From: an uncultured Lachnospiraceae bacterium
Lineage (GTDB): Bacteria; Bacillota; Clostridia; Lachnospirales; Lachnospiraceae
Direction: 5' to 3'
DNA: 29,782 nucleotides
NCBI GenBank assembly: GCA_910579735.1
Contig: CAJTUZ010000029.1
Span: forward strand, 1 to 29,782
Part shown: positions 23,680-29,782 of the stretch, piece after piece
Layout of the letters: every line of letters begins with the position of its first letter
Numbering within the stretch: the first letter of the stretch is position 1
The notes under the pieces: generated by a model
The model's input: the letters and a program-made list of their open reading frames with translations, nothing else
Database searches by the model: none
What the model was told of the DNA's origin: nothing
Position numbers and translations under genes: made by a program

Positions 23680-25398
23680 ATGAAACAGATTACAGGTGCA
23701 GAGTTGTTTGTGAAAGCATTAAAAGAAGAAGCAGTTGACACATTGTTTGCTTATCCGGGAGGGCAGGCAATAGACCTGTTTAACGCTCTGTATGGAGAAA
23801 AAGAAATAGATGTGATCCTGCCTCGCCATGAGCAGGGTTTGATTCATGCGGCGGATGGTTATGCACGTTCTACGGGGAAAGTTGGTGTCTGTCTTGTAAC
23901 AAGCGGGCCGGGAGCTGCGAATCTTGTCACAGGCATTGCTACTGCGAATTATGACAGCGTTCCGTTAGTATGTTTTACGGGACAGGTGCCGACATACCTT
24001 ATTGGGAATGATACCTTTCAGGAAGTGGACTTTGTAGGAATCACAAGAAGTATCTGTAAATATGCTGTGATGGTACGAAAAAGAGAAGATCTGGCAGAAA
24101 CAATCAAAAAGGCTTTTTATATTGCAAAAACAGGAAAACCGGGGGTAGTAGTTGTTGATCTGCCAAAGGATGTCCAGAGGGCTTACGGCAGCGATTTTTA
24201 CCCGGAAGAAATTATGGTCAGAGGTTATAAGCCGAAACTTTCTGTACATATGGGACAGTTAAATAAGGCGCTGGAGCTCTTGAACCATGCGGCAAAGCCT
24301 GTTTTCCTGATAGGAGGCGGAGTGAATATTGCCCATGCAAATAAAGAGATGACGCAGCTTGCAGAGCTGACAGGCGTGCCTGTTATTACGACGATCATGG
24401 GAAAGGGAGCAATCCCTACAACGAACAGCTTATATGTTGGCAATATAGGGATTCATGGGAGCTATGCCGCCAATTCAGCAATCAGCAACTGTGATGTTCT
24501 TTTTTCCATAGGAACACGATTCAATGACCGCATTACGGGGAAAGTAGAAGAATTTGCAGTAAATGCAAAGATTATCCATATTGATGTGGATGCGGCATCC
24601 ATTTCCCGGAATATTGATGTGGACGTTCCTATCGTAGCTGATGCGAAAAAGGCGATTTGCGCTTTGCTTGAAAAGGCAAAGCCGCTGCATATCCCAGAAT
24701 GGATGGATGAAATCAACCGTTGGAAAAAAGAATACCCAATTGATATGGGGAAAGACGGTCTGACGCCGCAAATGATCATTCAAACCATCAATGAAATGTT
24801 CAAAGAGGCTATCGTTACTACGGATGTAGGGCAAAATCAATTATGGACAACTCAATTTCTTGATATTGGTGAGAATAAGCAAATGCTGACATCAGGCGGT
24901 CTGGGAACAATGGGATATGGTTTTCCGGCAGCGATCGGAGCAAAACTTGGCAATCCCCATAAGGATGTCATTGTTATATCCGGCGATGGTGGTATGCAGA
25001 TGAATATTCAGGAAATGGCGACTGCGGTTGTCTATGAACTGCCAGTCATTATCTGCATACTGAATAACGGATATTTGGGAAACGTGCGGCAGTGGCAGGA
25101 GATGTTTTATGACAGGCGGTATTCGAGTACCTGTATGCGCTATCGGAGAAGCTGTGAGACAGGCTGTAATCAGCCTGATCATTGCTGTCCGGAATATACG
25201 CCTGATTTCGTTGCACTGGTAGAAAGCTATGGTGCAAAGGGGATCCGTGTCACGAAGGCAGAAGATATAAAATCATCCTTGATCAGTGCGAAGCAGAATA
25301 CAAAAACACCTACGGTTATTGAGTTTATCATAGACAGAGAAGTCAATGTCATGCCGATTGTTCCGCCGGGGAACTCCCTTAATGACATGATAAAATAA
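23680..25398 (+). CDS. ilvB: Acetohydroxyacid synthase large (catalytic) subunit
   Basis: Condenses two pyruvates, or pyruvate with 2-oxobutyrate, in branched-chain amino acid synthesis. 572 aa from ATG 23680 (MKQITGAELFVKALKEE); the ATG at 23668 overlaps the ribosome binding site GGAGG. ThDP/FAD enzyme markers: YPGGQAIDLFNAL, catalytic Glu E51 in PRHEQGLIHAADGYAR, TSGPGAANLVTGIA, and the ThDP motif SGDGGMQMN...NNGYLGNVRQW. Oddity: after RRYSST there is a cysteine-rich insertion, C485-x6-C492-x3-C496-x5-C502-C503, before the conserved YTPDFV. In many AHAS this loop is shorter and lacks cysteines. The regulatory subunit gene follows at 25496. No T-box or leader-peptide attenuator was seen upstream. 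Confidence 0.95.
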   Translation: MKQITGAELFVKALKEEAVDTLFAYPGGQAIDLFNALYGEKEIDVILPRHEQGLIHAADGYARSTGKVGVCLVTSGPGAANLVTGIATANYDSVPLVCFTGQVPTYLIGNDTFQEVDFVGITRSICKYAVMVRKREDLAETIKKAFYIAKTGKPGVVVVDLPKDVQRAYGSDFYPEEIMVRGYKPKLSVHMGQLNKALELLNHAAKPVFLIGGGVNIAHANKEMTQLAELTGVPVITTIMGKGAIPTTNSLYVGNIGIHGSYAANSAISNCDVLFSIGTRFNDRITGKVEEFAVNAKIIHIDVDAASISRNIDVDVPIVADAKKAICALLEKAKPLHIPEWMDEINRWKKEYPIDMGKDGLTPQMIIQTINEMFKEAIVTTDVGQNQLWTTQFLDIGENKQMLTSGGLGTMGYGFPAAIGAKLGNPHKDVIVISGDGGMQMNIQEMATAVVYELPVIICILNNGYLGNVRQWQEMFYDRRYSSTCMRYRRSCETGCNQPDHCCPEYTPDFVALVESYGAKGIRVTKAEDIKSSLISAKQNTKTPTVIEFIIDREVNVMPIVPPGNSLNDMIK

Positions 25399-25495
25399 GC
25401 CTTGCGGTGGATTGTGCTTGCACAAGCCAACATAAGGCGCATGAACGCACCGAGACGCTAGTCGAGGTGGTTTTGGAAAGTGGGGAAAACAGAGA
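25399..25495 (+). other. ilvB-ilvN intergenic region with palindromes
   Basis: 97 nt. It contains TTGTGC-TT-GCACAA (25412-25425), a 6-bp inverted repeat. The 11-mer TGTGCTTGCAC (25413-25423) is the exact reverse complement of GTGCAAGCACA (23646-23656) just before ilvB. No promoter was identified. Confidence 0.4.
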
Positions 25496-25996
25496 ATGAA
25501 AAAAAGATGGATTTGTTTACTTGTTGAAAATGAAATAGGTGTACTCGCCCGTATCTCGGGATTGTTTTCCGGAAAGTCTTATAATCTGGACAGCCTGACA
25601 GTCGGAGTTACTGAGGACAGTACCATATCACGAATGACGATTAGTTTAACAAGCGATGACAGGACTTTTGAGCAGATCAAAAAACAGCTTGCCAGGAGTG
25701 TTGAGGTAATCAAAGTGGTAGATTATGCAGATACGCCTATTCATATGAAAGAAATCCTATTTGTTAAGGTGAATCATTGTTCAGATGCAGACATAACGGA
25801 ACTGTTTCGAATCTCGAAAGTATTCGGAGTTACAATTATTGACTATGATGGCGCTATTGTTCTTTTGGAATGTACCCAGACAGAAAACAGGAATGATGAT
25901 TTGATAGCTTTGCTGAAAAGAAAGTTTGCAAACAGGATTGAGATTGTACGGGGCGGAAGTGTTGCGGTTGAAGCAGTTAGTATGTCTGAAAGATGA
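25496..25996 (+). CDS. ilvN: Acetohydroxyacid synthase small (regulatory) subunit
   Basis: 166 aa. The N-terminal ACT domain (about 3-75) starts KRWICLLVENEIGVLARISG and LFSGKSYNLDSLTVGVTED, the usual valine-binding pattern. The C-terminal domain (about 80-166) ends with the helix/strand set of IlvN/IlvH (LIALLKRKF...GIEIVRGG-like, here NRIEIVRGGSVAVEA). It activates IlvB and confers feedback inhibition by valine. Start after GGGGAAAACAGAGA. Downstream of ilvB by 97 nt, on the same strand. No ilvC, ilvD or leu genes lie next to it in this window. Confidence 0.95.
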   Translation: MKKRWICLLVENEIGVLARISGLFSGKSYNLDSLTVGVTEDSTISRMTISLTSDDRTFEQIKKQLARSVEVIKVVDYADTPIHMKEILFVKVNHCSDADITELFRISKVFGVTIIDYDGAIVLLECTQTENRNDDLIALLKRKFANRIEIVRGGSVAVEAVSMSER

Positions 25997-26182
25997 TGAA
26001 AGTATCAAAAAAAACCGCATGAATCTGGGGCAAAGTACTGATTGTGCTATCCGAAAAATGCAGTTTTAAGAAGGGATTCAGGATAAATGCATTTCAATAT
26101 GTTTTTCGGACTGGTAATCTTAGGGAGAAATCAACATAAAGAGCCATGCCGCCCGAAAGTTTTTCGGAAAGCCTATTCCATT

Positions 26183-26204
26183 TGCTAAGTTAGCATTATA
26201 TAAT
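26183..26204 (+). promoter_or_regulatory. Palindrome abutting a -10 element
   Basis: TGCTAA-G-TTAGCA (26183-26195), a perfect inverted repeat, followed after 3 nt by TATAAT (26199-26204). No separate -35 is visible. It looks like a regulated promoter for the orphan gene at 26260. Confidence 0.5.
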
Positions 26205-26259
26205 AAAAAATGGAAAATTGAAGTTAGGAATAGGTTTACGAAAAAGAGGGTTTTCAATT

Positions 26260-26805
26260 ATGAGTGGCTTAAAGAAAACATTCCCCTATTTTGTTGAAAG
26301 AGAGTTGCTTCAAAAATGCAACATTTCTAAAGACCGTTTTCATAAGGTTCGAGGAAGTCAGTGGAAAGGAGTTTATCAGGCAATTACAGAAAAATTTGCA
26401 GATAAAACCAAGACATGGAAAAATGGATTACATTGGGCCAACACAAATGGATATAGTCCTAAAAGTATGAAAAAATTAGTGGGATGTTATTCTGTTGATT
26501 ATGCAACATGGTTTTATCAACTGCCTAAAATCGTACCAGAAGATGATATGGTATATTTTTTGATAGATGGTGGAAGTTACTGGTATGAGGGTGAGCAATT
26601 TTGGATTTTTGAAAGTGGAATTTCAGAATTAACAAAAGCGCTTTCCGTTTTAACGCAAAGTGCCTTTTTAAATTTAGGATGGCCAGATTATTATATTGTT
26701 TCCAAAAAATATAAATGGATAATTGGCTTTAATCATCATGATATGGTTTCTCTTGTTGGAGAGGGATTAAATCCTGAATGTTTTCTTGGTGATACGCATG
26801 TCTAA
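26260..26805 (+). CDS. Orphan protein, 181 aa (DUF6756-like?)
   Basis: Start ATG 26260 (MSGLKKTFPYFVERELLQK) behind AAGAGGG; the frame is open from TTG 26218 but that part lacks a ribosome binding site. The protein is soluble and aromatic-rich. It reads as a helical N-terminal half and a beta-rich C-terminal half (MVYFLIDGGSYWYEGEQFW, then YYIVSKKYKWIIGFNHHDMV). The layout resembles small immunity-type proteins of the SMI1/KNR4-like or DUF6756 kind, but I would not assign function. It is distinctly AT-richer than the ilv genes, which suggests acquisition by transfer. No partner toxin is seen. Confidence 0.75.
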   Translation: MSGLKKTFPYFVERELLQKCNISKDRFHKVRGSQWKGVYQAITEKFADKTKTWKNGLHWANTNGYSPKSMKKLVGCYSVDYATWFYQLPKIVPEDDMVYFLIDGGSYWYEGEQFWIFESGISELTKALSVLTQSAFLNLGWPDYYIVSKKYKWIIGFNHHDMVSLVGEGLNPECFLGDTHV

Positions 26806-26967
26806 AAAATTAACCATATTTTAAAAAAACGAAATCAATTGTGTTAGAGTAGTAAAAAGTGCGCCAAAAGCGGCAGAAATTAAAATTGCAAAGTGTATGC
26901 GGGAGAGTTTCAAGTTTTGAGTTTACACAAGCCTTGAAAATACAGGAAATAAGGGAGTTATAGCGTT
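26806..26967. other. AT-rich gap without recognisable genes
   Basis: I see no convincing ORF, terminator or promoter. It includes a run of A residues after the orphan gene and AAGGGAG before the short ORF at 26968. Confidence 0.5.
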
Positions 26968-27072
26968 ATGATAAAAATTTTATTTGTCTGCTATGGCAGT
27001 ATCTTAAATAATCCCCCAAAAGTTAGTAAAATCGATGGTTTTAAGAAAAACAAGGCGTTTACGACACTATAA
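26968..27072 (+). pseudogene. Truncated low-molecular-weight phosphatase-like ORF
   Basis: A 34-codon ORF behind AAGGGAG begins MIKILFVCYGSILNN. That matches the start of low-molecular-weight protein tyrosine phosphatases (usually MIKILFVCHGNICRSP) up to the catalytic cysteine (C8), but the C-x5-R loop is lost (no arginine) and an unrelated tail follows (KIDGFKKNKAFTTL). It cannot be an active phosphatase. It is probably a gene start broken by insertion or recombination. I have a recollection of similar short ORFs in gut Clostridia, not checked here. Confidence 0.5.
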
Positions 27073-27158
27073 CTACACCATTTTTGAATGAGTCTTAAGA
27101 TGACATTGCTTTTAGCTATATAAAGCGGATGGTCCCTGGGAAAGAAAAACAAAGTGTA

Positions 27159-27187
27159 TTGCTATTGTGCGCACATGTTGGTATAAT
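27159..27187 (+). promoter_or_regulatory. Promoter/operator of the toxin-antitoxin operon
   Basis: TTGCTA (27159-27164), a 17-nt spacer, then TATAAT (27182-27187). The spacer contains the perfect palindrome TGTGCGCACA (27166-27175). This is a standard position for binding of an antitoxin-toxin complex that represses its own operon. Confidence 0.7.
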
Positions 27188-27235
27188 GAATTTGATAAAT
27201 GGAAACACTTAGATTTTGGAAAGGAGTATCATTTT

Positions 27236-27544
27236 ATGGCAGTAAAGTCAGCTAATTTGTACGCAAGAATAGAGCCGGATGTGAAAGAGCAGGCAGAAAG
27301 CATTTTATCCGCGCTTGGCATCCCGGCGTCCAATGCAATCAATATGTTTTATAAACAGATTATCTTAAACAGGGGGCTTCCGTTTGAAGTAAAAATACCT
27401 ACGGCAAGACCTGCAAATGTGTCAAAACTGAGCGAAGCAGAATTGAATGCAGAATTGGAGAAAGGATATGCGGACATGAAAGCAAGCAGAACAAAACCTG
27501 CAGGACTGGCATTTGCAGATATCCGAAAAGATTATGGCATATGA
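27236..27544 (+). CDS. RelB/DinJ-family antitoxin
   Basis: 102 aa from ATG 27236 (MAVKSANLYARIEPD) behind AAAGGAG; the open frame reaches back to 27167, but the promoter lies there. The N-terminal ribbon-helix-helix domain is clear: ANLYARIEPDVKEQAESIL, then SALGIPASNAINMFYKQIIL. The C-terminal half (about 50-102) is the flexible part that neutralises the toxin. It overlaps the toxin gene by 4 nt (ATGA). It represses its own promoter, probably through the palindrome at 27166-27175 (inference). Confidence 0.92.
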   Translation: MAVKSANLYARIEPDVKEQAESILSALGIPASNAINMFYKQIILNRGLPFEVKIPTARPANVSKLSEAELNAELEKGYADMKASRTKPAGLAFADIRKDYGI

Positions 27545-27870
27545 TTTATGAAGTAATTACCACGGATCAGGCTGATGCCGATTTAAGAGGCATATATGAG
27601 TATATTGCCTTTGAACTGCTTTCATCGGATCATGCGGCAGGGCAGCTTGAACGGTTAGAAGAACACATTGTAGGGCTTGGAGAATTTCCAGAAAAATTCA
27701 GACAATATGAAACAGAGCCATGGCACAGCAGAGGGCTGAGAGTAATGCCTGTTGACAATTATTTGGTGTTTTATATTCCGGACAAGGATGCAGGCATTGT
27801 GACGATAATCCGTGTTATGTATGCCGGCAGAGATATTGACAGTCAGCTTAATGCGAATACATTAATTTGA
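27541..27870 (+). CDS. RelE/ParE-superfamily toxin
   Basis: 109 aa. The fold pattern of the superfamily is visible: MIYEVITTDQADADLRGIYE at the start, the LERLEEHIVGLGEFPEKFR helix, the strand GLRVMPVDNYLVFYIPD, and the end IIRVMYAGRDIDSQL that typifies the YafQ/ParE-like group. RelE members cleave ribosome-bound mRNA; ParE members poison gyrase; sequence alone does not decide. It is coupled to the antitoxin by a start-stop overlap. Such pairs are frequent in accessory or mobile DNA. Confidence 0.9.
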   Translation: MIYEVITTDQADADLRGIYEYIAFELLSSDHAAGQLERLEEHIVGLGEFPEKFRQYETEPWHSRGLRVMPVDNYLVFYIPDKDAGIVTIIRVMYAGRDIDSQLNANTLI

Positions 27871-27951
27871 AAATAAAATATTATACTGCGCAATATGTTT
27901 TGCAATAATATGAACTTAGATAGATCCTTTAAGGCTTTCTATTATGTATAA
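27871..27951. other. Short AT-rich gap after toxin gene
   Basis: No promoter or terminator is clearly visible here. It leads into the gene remnant at 27952. Confidence 0.4.
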
Positions 27952-28185
27952 AGAAAGGTTGAAACGGTAGGGAACGCGATCGAGCAAAGAGGACCGTTAT
28001 ATTTGGGTTTTGAAAGTGCATTGCCAGTTTATAAAGAAAACGGGGTATTGGAGGAAGATGAACCGGAGATACAGGAATTTAATGATATTATGGAATTCTT
28101 ATATCTTGGAAGAAAAGAAAAAGTTAAAAAATATGCAATGAACTTTTATTTTTTATTATTAACATATTCTCCTGGCTTTAGGTAA
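27952..28185 (+). pseudogene. Probable gene remnant, start missing
   Basis: From the stop at 27949-27951, an open frame runs to TAA at 28183-28185. It reads coherently as protein (NAIEQRGPLYLGFESALPVY, then KENGVLEEDEPEIQEFNDIM), but no ATG or ribosome binding site opens it; the only start-like codon is a TTG at 28003. The last part (NFYFLLLTYSPGF) looks like read-through past a break. I do not recognise the family. Most likely the tail of a decayed gene. Confidence 0.35.
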
Positions 28186-28236
28186 AAAAGGAATAATCAA
28201 TACAATATCAAGTGTGGAGAAAGTGATGTAACTGTT

Positions 28237-29436
28237 ATGAGGACATATAAAAACTTTCAAAGGTATTATCAGCTGCAGATGGGTAAAAATCAGCAGTGTC
28301 TTACAGAAATACATAAAGAGAATCAGAAATTAAAAAAGAAATGGGATAAGGGTGACATTGGTGGCAGGGAGGATCTGCCAAGTGACTGTACCTGGCTGAT
28401 GTTTGAGAATATAATGGCAGGTGCAGACCCGTTTGGGGCACATAAAGAGATAAAAGGCATTTCTTTCCACGGCTGTATTTTTGATGGCTGCAGGTTATCC
28501 AACAGCACATTTACAGACTGTTTGTTCAGCGACTGTTATTTCATCAATACTGATTTTACAATGATAATTTTTGAAGGCTGCATAATGGATAACTGCGATA
28601 TCAGTTGGCGGGAGTTACAACAAGATCGGTGCATGCTGATGGCAGACTTTACGGACTGCAGGCTGGATAACAGCAGGATTGCCAATATTTACATAGAAGC
28701 TCGGTTTGAAAGATGCAACTTAACGAATGCGGTTTGGGATCATTGTGGTATAGTTGATTGTGGTATAACGGAGTGTGAACTTGACGGTTTCGGTATAGTA
28801 AATTCCGAGAAAGTCAATATTAAGTTTTCCGACCAAAGGCTCTCGACAGTCGGTGAAAGAACCTTTATCGACTATCGTATAAAAAAGCATAGTGTTGGGA
28901 AGTTGGATGAAAGGGAGAGGAATGACTATTTAGAACTTTTGAGAGATAAAGCGGCTACACTGCATGGAGTGGCGTCTGTTTTTGAAAAAAACGGGTTGGC
29001 AAACCATGCAGGGGAATATTATTACCAGGCAAAATCCCTGGAATACAGGACACTTTCCAAATGGTCCGGTGAAAAATTTGCTGACTGGATTAAGTGGGCG
29101 TTGTGCGGTTACGGGGAGCGCCCGTTACATACGTTTTTAACTATCGTGGTGTCAACCTTATTTTTCGCTGTCCTTTATTTCTTCGGCGGCATTGACGCCA
29201 ATGGTTGTGTGATCAATTATAGCATAGCAAAATTAAGGGATACAGGCATCCTCCAGATTATGAGAGATTACGGGCATTGCATTTTTTTCAGTGTCACCAC
29301 ATTCAGCACGGTGGGGTATGGCAATTATGTGCCGCTTGGGGCATGCAGTTCACTGTTTGCCGCGGTACATATGTTTATGGGAGTTGGTCTGTGTGCATTA
29401 TGGACAGGCTGCATATTCCGCAAACTTTCAAGATAG
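28237..29436 (+). CDS. Pentapeptide-repeat protein fused to K+-channel pore
   Basis: 399 aa. The N-terminal part (about 1-60) is helical and charged. Residues ~72-190 hold pentapeptide-like repeats with aromatic or aliphatic centres and frequent cysteines (GCIFDGCRLSNSTFTDCLFS, then DCYFINTDF). A helical linker follows (~215-290). Then come one transmembrane helix (about 294-315), a pore loop with the K+ selectivity filter TTFSTVGYGN (T358-V359-G360-Y361-G362) and a second helix (about 374-395). This is a two-helix K+-channel pore like KcsA/MthK. The repeat domain would be cytoplasmic and could gate or tether the channel (inference). The ribosome binding site GGAGA is about 17 nt from the ATG, farther than usual, so translation may be weak. 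Confidence 0.88.
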   Translation: MRTYKNFQRYYQLQMGKNQQCLTEIHKENQKLKKKWDKGDIGGREDLPSDCTWLMFENIMAGADPFGAHKEIKGISFHGCIFDGCRLSNSTFTDCLFSDCYFINTDFTMIIFEGCIMDNCDISWRELQQDRCMLMADFTDCRLDNSRIANIYIEARFERCNLTNAVWDHCGIVDCGITECELDGFGIVNSEKVNIKFSDQRLSTVGERTFIDYRIKKHSVGKLDERERNDYLELLRDKAATLHGVASVFEKNGLANHAGEYYYQAKSLEYRTLSKWSGEKFADWIKWALCGYGERPLHTFLTIVVSTLFFAVLYFFGGIDANGCVINYSIAKLRDTGILQIMRDYGHCIFFSVTTFSTVGYGNYVPLGACSSLFAAVHMFMGVGLCALWTGCIFRKLSR

Positions 29437-29536
29437 CGCGGTTCATAACAGCATTTGCGCAATACAGTTGTTAAGCCGGACTGAGAGAATGATTATGAAT
29501 TGTACGCTATAATCTGGATTACAGGCAGGACAGGAT

Positions 29537-29668
29537 ATGGAAAGGGTCAACCGGGAGGATGCCACGGATGAGCTGCGGCGGATGGAGGATCTGAAGAATG
29601 CCAGAAAGGAACTGGAAAAGAACAAGGAAGAGAAGCTCGTTTCGCAGAAAGTGTTCCGGGCGATCTGA
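29537..29668 (+). CDS. Short coiled-coil ORF, probably a gene end
   Basis: 43 codons from ATG 29537. The peptide is strongly charged and helical (ELRRMEDLKNARKELEKNK) and ends KVFRAI. The frame is open upstream to 29513 without a good start, and GC content is higher than in the preceding genes. It is followed after 16 nt by a strong terminator. Either a small coiled-coil protein or the 3' end of a gene lost by deletion. Family not recognised. Confidence 0.4.
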   Translation: MERVNREDATDELRRMEDLKNARKELEKNKEEKLVSQKVFRAI

Positions 29669-29684
29669 ATAAAGAGAGTTTTGC

Positions 29685-29709
29685 GCCCTGCTTCGTCAGG
29701 GCTTTTTTT
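29685..29709 (+). terminator. Canonical intrinsic terminator
   Basis: GCCCTG-CTTCGT-CAGGGC (29685-29702) is followed by seven T. A textbook rho-independent terminator, and evidence that a real transcript ends here. Confidence 0.9.
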
Positions 29710-29743
29710 CTATGATTTTATGTAAGGGGCTGACTTGAAATTT

Positions 29744-29777
29744 TAAATTCCAGTGCAGAAGTAAATTCCACTGTAGT
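29744..29777. repeat. Two direct repeats, 18-bp period
   Basis: TAAATTCCAGTGCAGA (29744-29759) and TAAATTCCACTGTAGT (29762-29777) match at 13 of 16 positions. They lie at the window edge, so more copies may follow. Possible binding-site array or end of a mobile element. Confidence 0.5.
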
Positions 29778-29782
29778 TTAAA

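Noticed and set aside
1..29782. CRISPR arrays, rRNA, tRNA
   Set aside because: No regularly spaced repeats with unique spacers and no rRNA or tRNA-like sequence were recognised by eye; a covariance search was not possible.

Overview
The window looks like chromosomal DNA from a low-to-mid GC Gram-positive anaerobe of the class Clostridia, most like a Lachnospiraceae gut commensal. The basis is the AGGAGG-type ribosome binding sites, near-consensus TTGACA/TATAAT promoters, the gene families present (paired MATE exporters, a BceRS-like two-component system with an FtsX-type ABC transporter, XRE regulators, bacteriohemerythrin) and the mix of GC-richer core genes with AT-rich accessory patches. 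Genus cannot be fixed from the sequence alone. No rRNA, tRNA or CRISPR array was seen.

Layout. (1) 1-1034: the 5' part of an ABC-F ATPase gene on the minus strand, with a consensus promoter and a ~390-nt leader holding a short leader ORF and several hairpins, including an intrinsic terminator just before the gene. The coding match stops inside the first ABC domain near position 48, so the gene appears interrupted. (2) 1122-5507: an unknown membrane protein overlapping a MATE exporter, a cardiolipin synthase and a small hydrophobic protein. (3) 5633-10387: response regulator, intramembrane-sensing-type histidine kinase, ABC ATPase and a large FtsX-type permease. The same box lies at the same distance from the -10 element upstream of both the regulator and the ATPase. 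(4) 10597-13825: a hemerythrin/receiver fusion protein followed by a methyl-accepting chemotaxis protein. (5) 14001-18130: a second MATE exporter, an XRE regulator, a convergent FMN-binding PNPOx-family protein, a second XRE regulator and a peptidase E-like protein. (6) 18268-23558: a pair of half-size ABC exporters that probably form a heterodimer, an AraC regulator with a GyrI-like domain, and a TetR regulator started at TTG. (7) 23680-25996: ilvB and ilvN (acetohydroxyacid synthase), with a cysteine-rich insertion in IlvB. (8) 26000-29782: an AT-richer accessory stretch with an orphan protein, a truncated phosphatase-like ORF, a RelB/RelE-type toxin-antitoxin pair, gene remnants, a pentapeptide-repeat protein fused to a K+-channel pore, and a small coiled-coil gene end followed by a strong terminator and 18-bp-period repeats.

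How the genes fit together. Much of the first 23 kb deals with the cell envelope and toxic compounds: ribosome protection (ABC-F), multidrug efflux (two MATEs), cardiolipin synthesis, a peptide-sensing-type two-component/ABC module and two half-transporters, each near its own regulator. The hemerythrin and MCP genes suggest an oxygen or redox response. The last 4 kb looks like accumulated mobile or accessory DNA.

I did not find one obviously new multi-gene system. The best leads are the twin operator of the two-component module, the ABC-F leader, the pentapeptide-repeat/K+-channel fusion, the hemerythrin/receiver fusion, and the cysteine-rich insert in IlvB.
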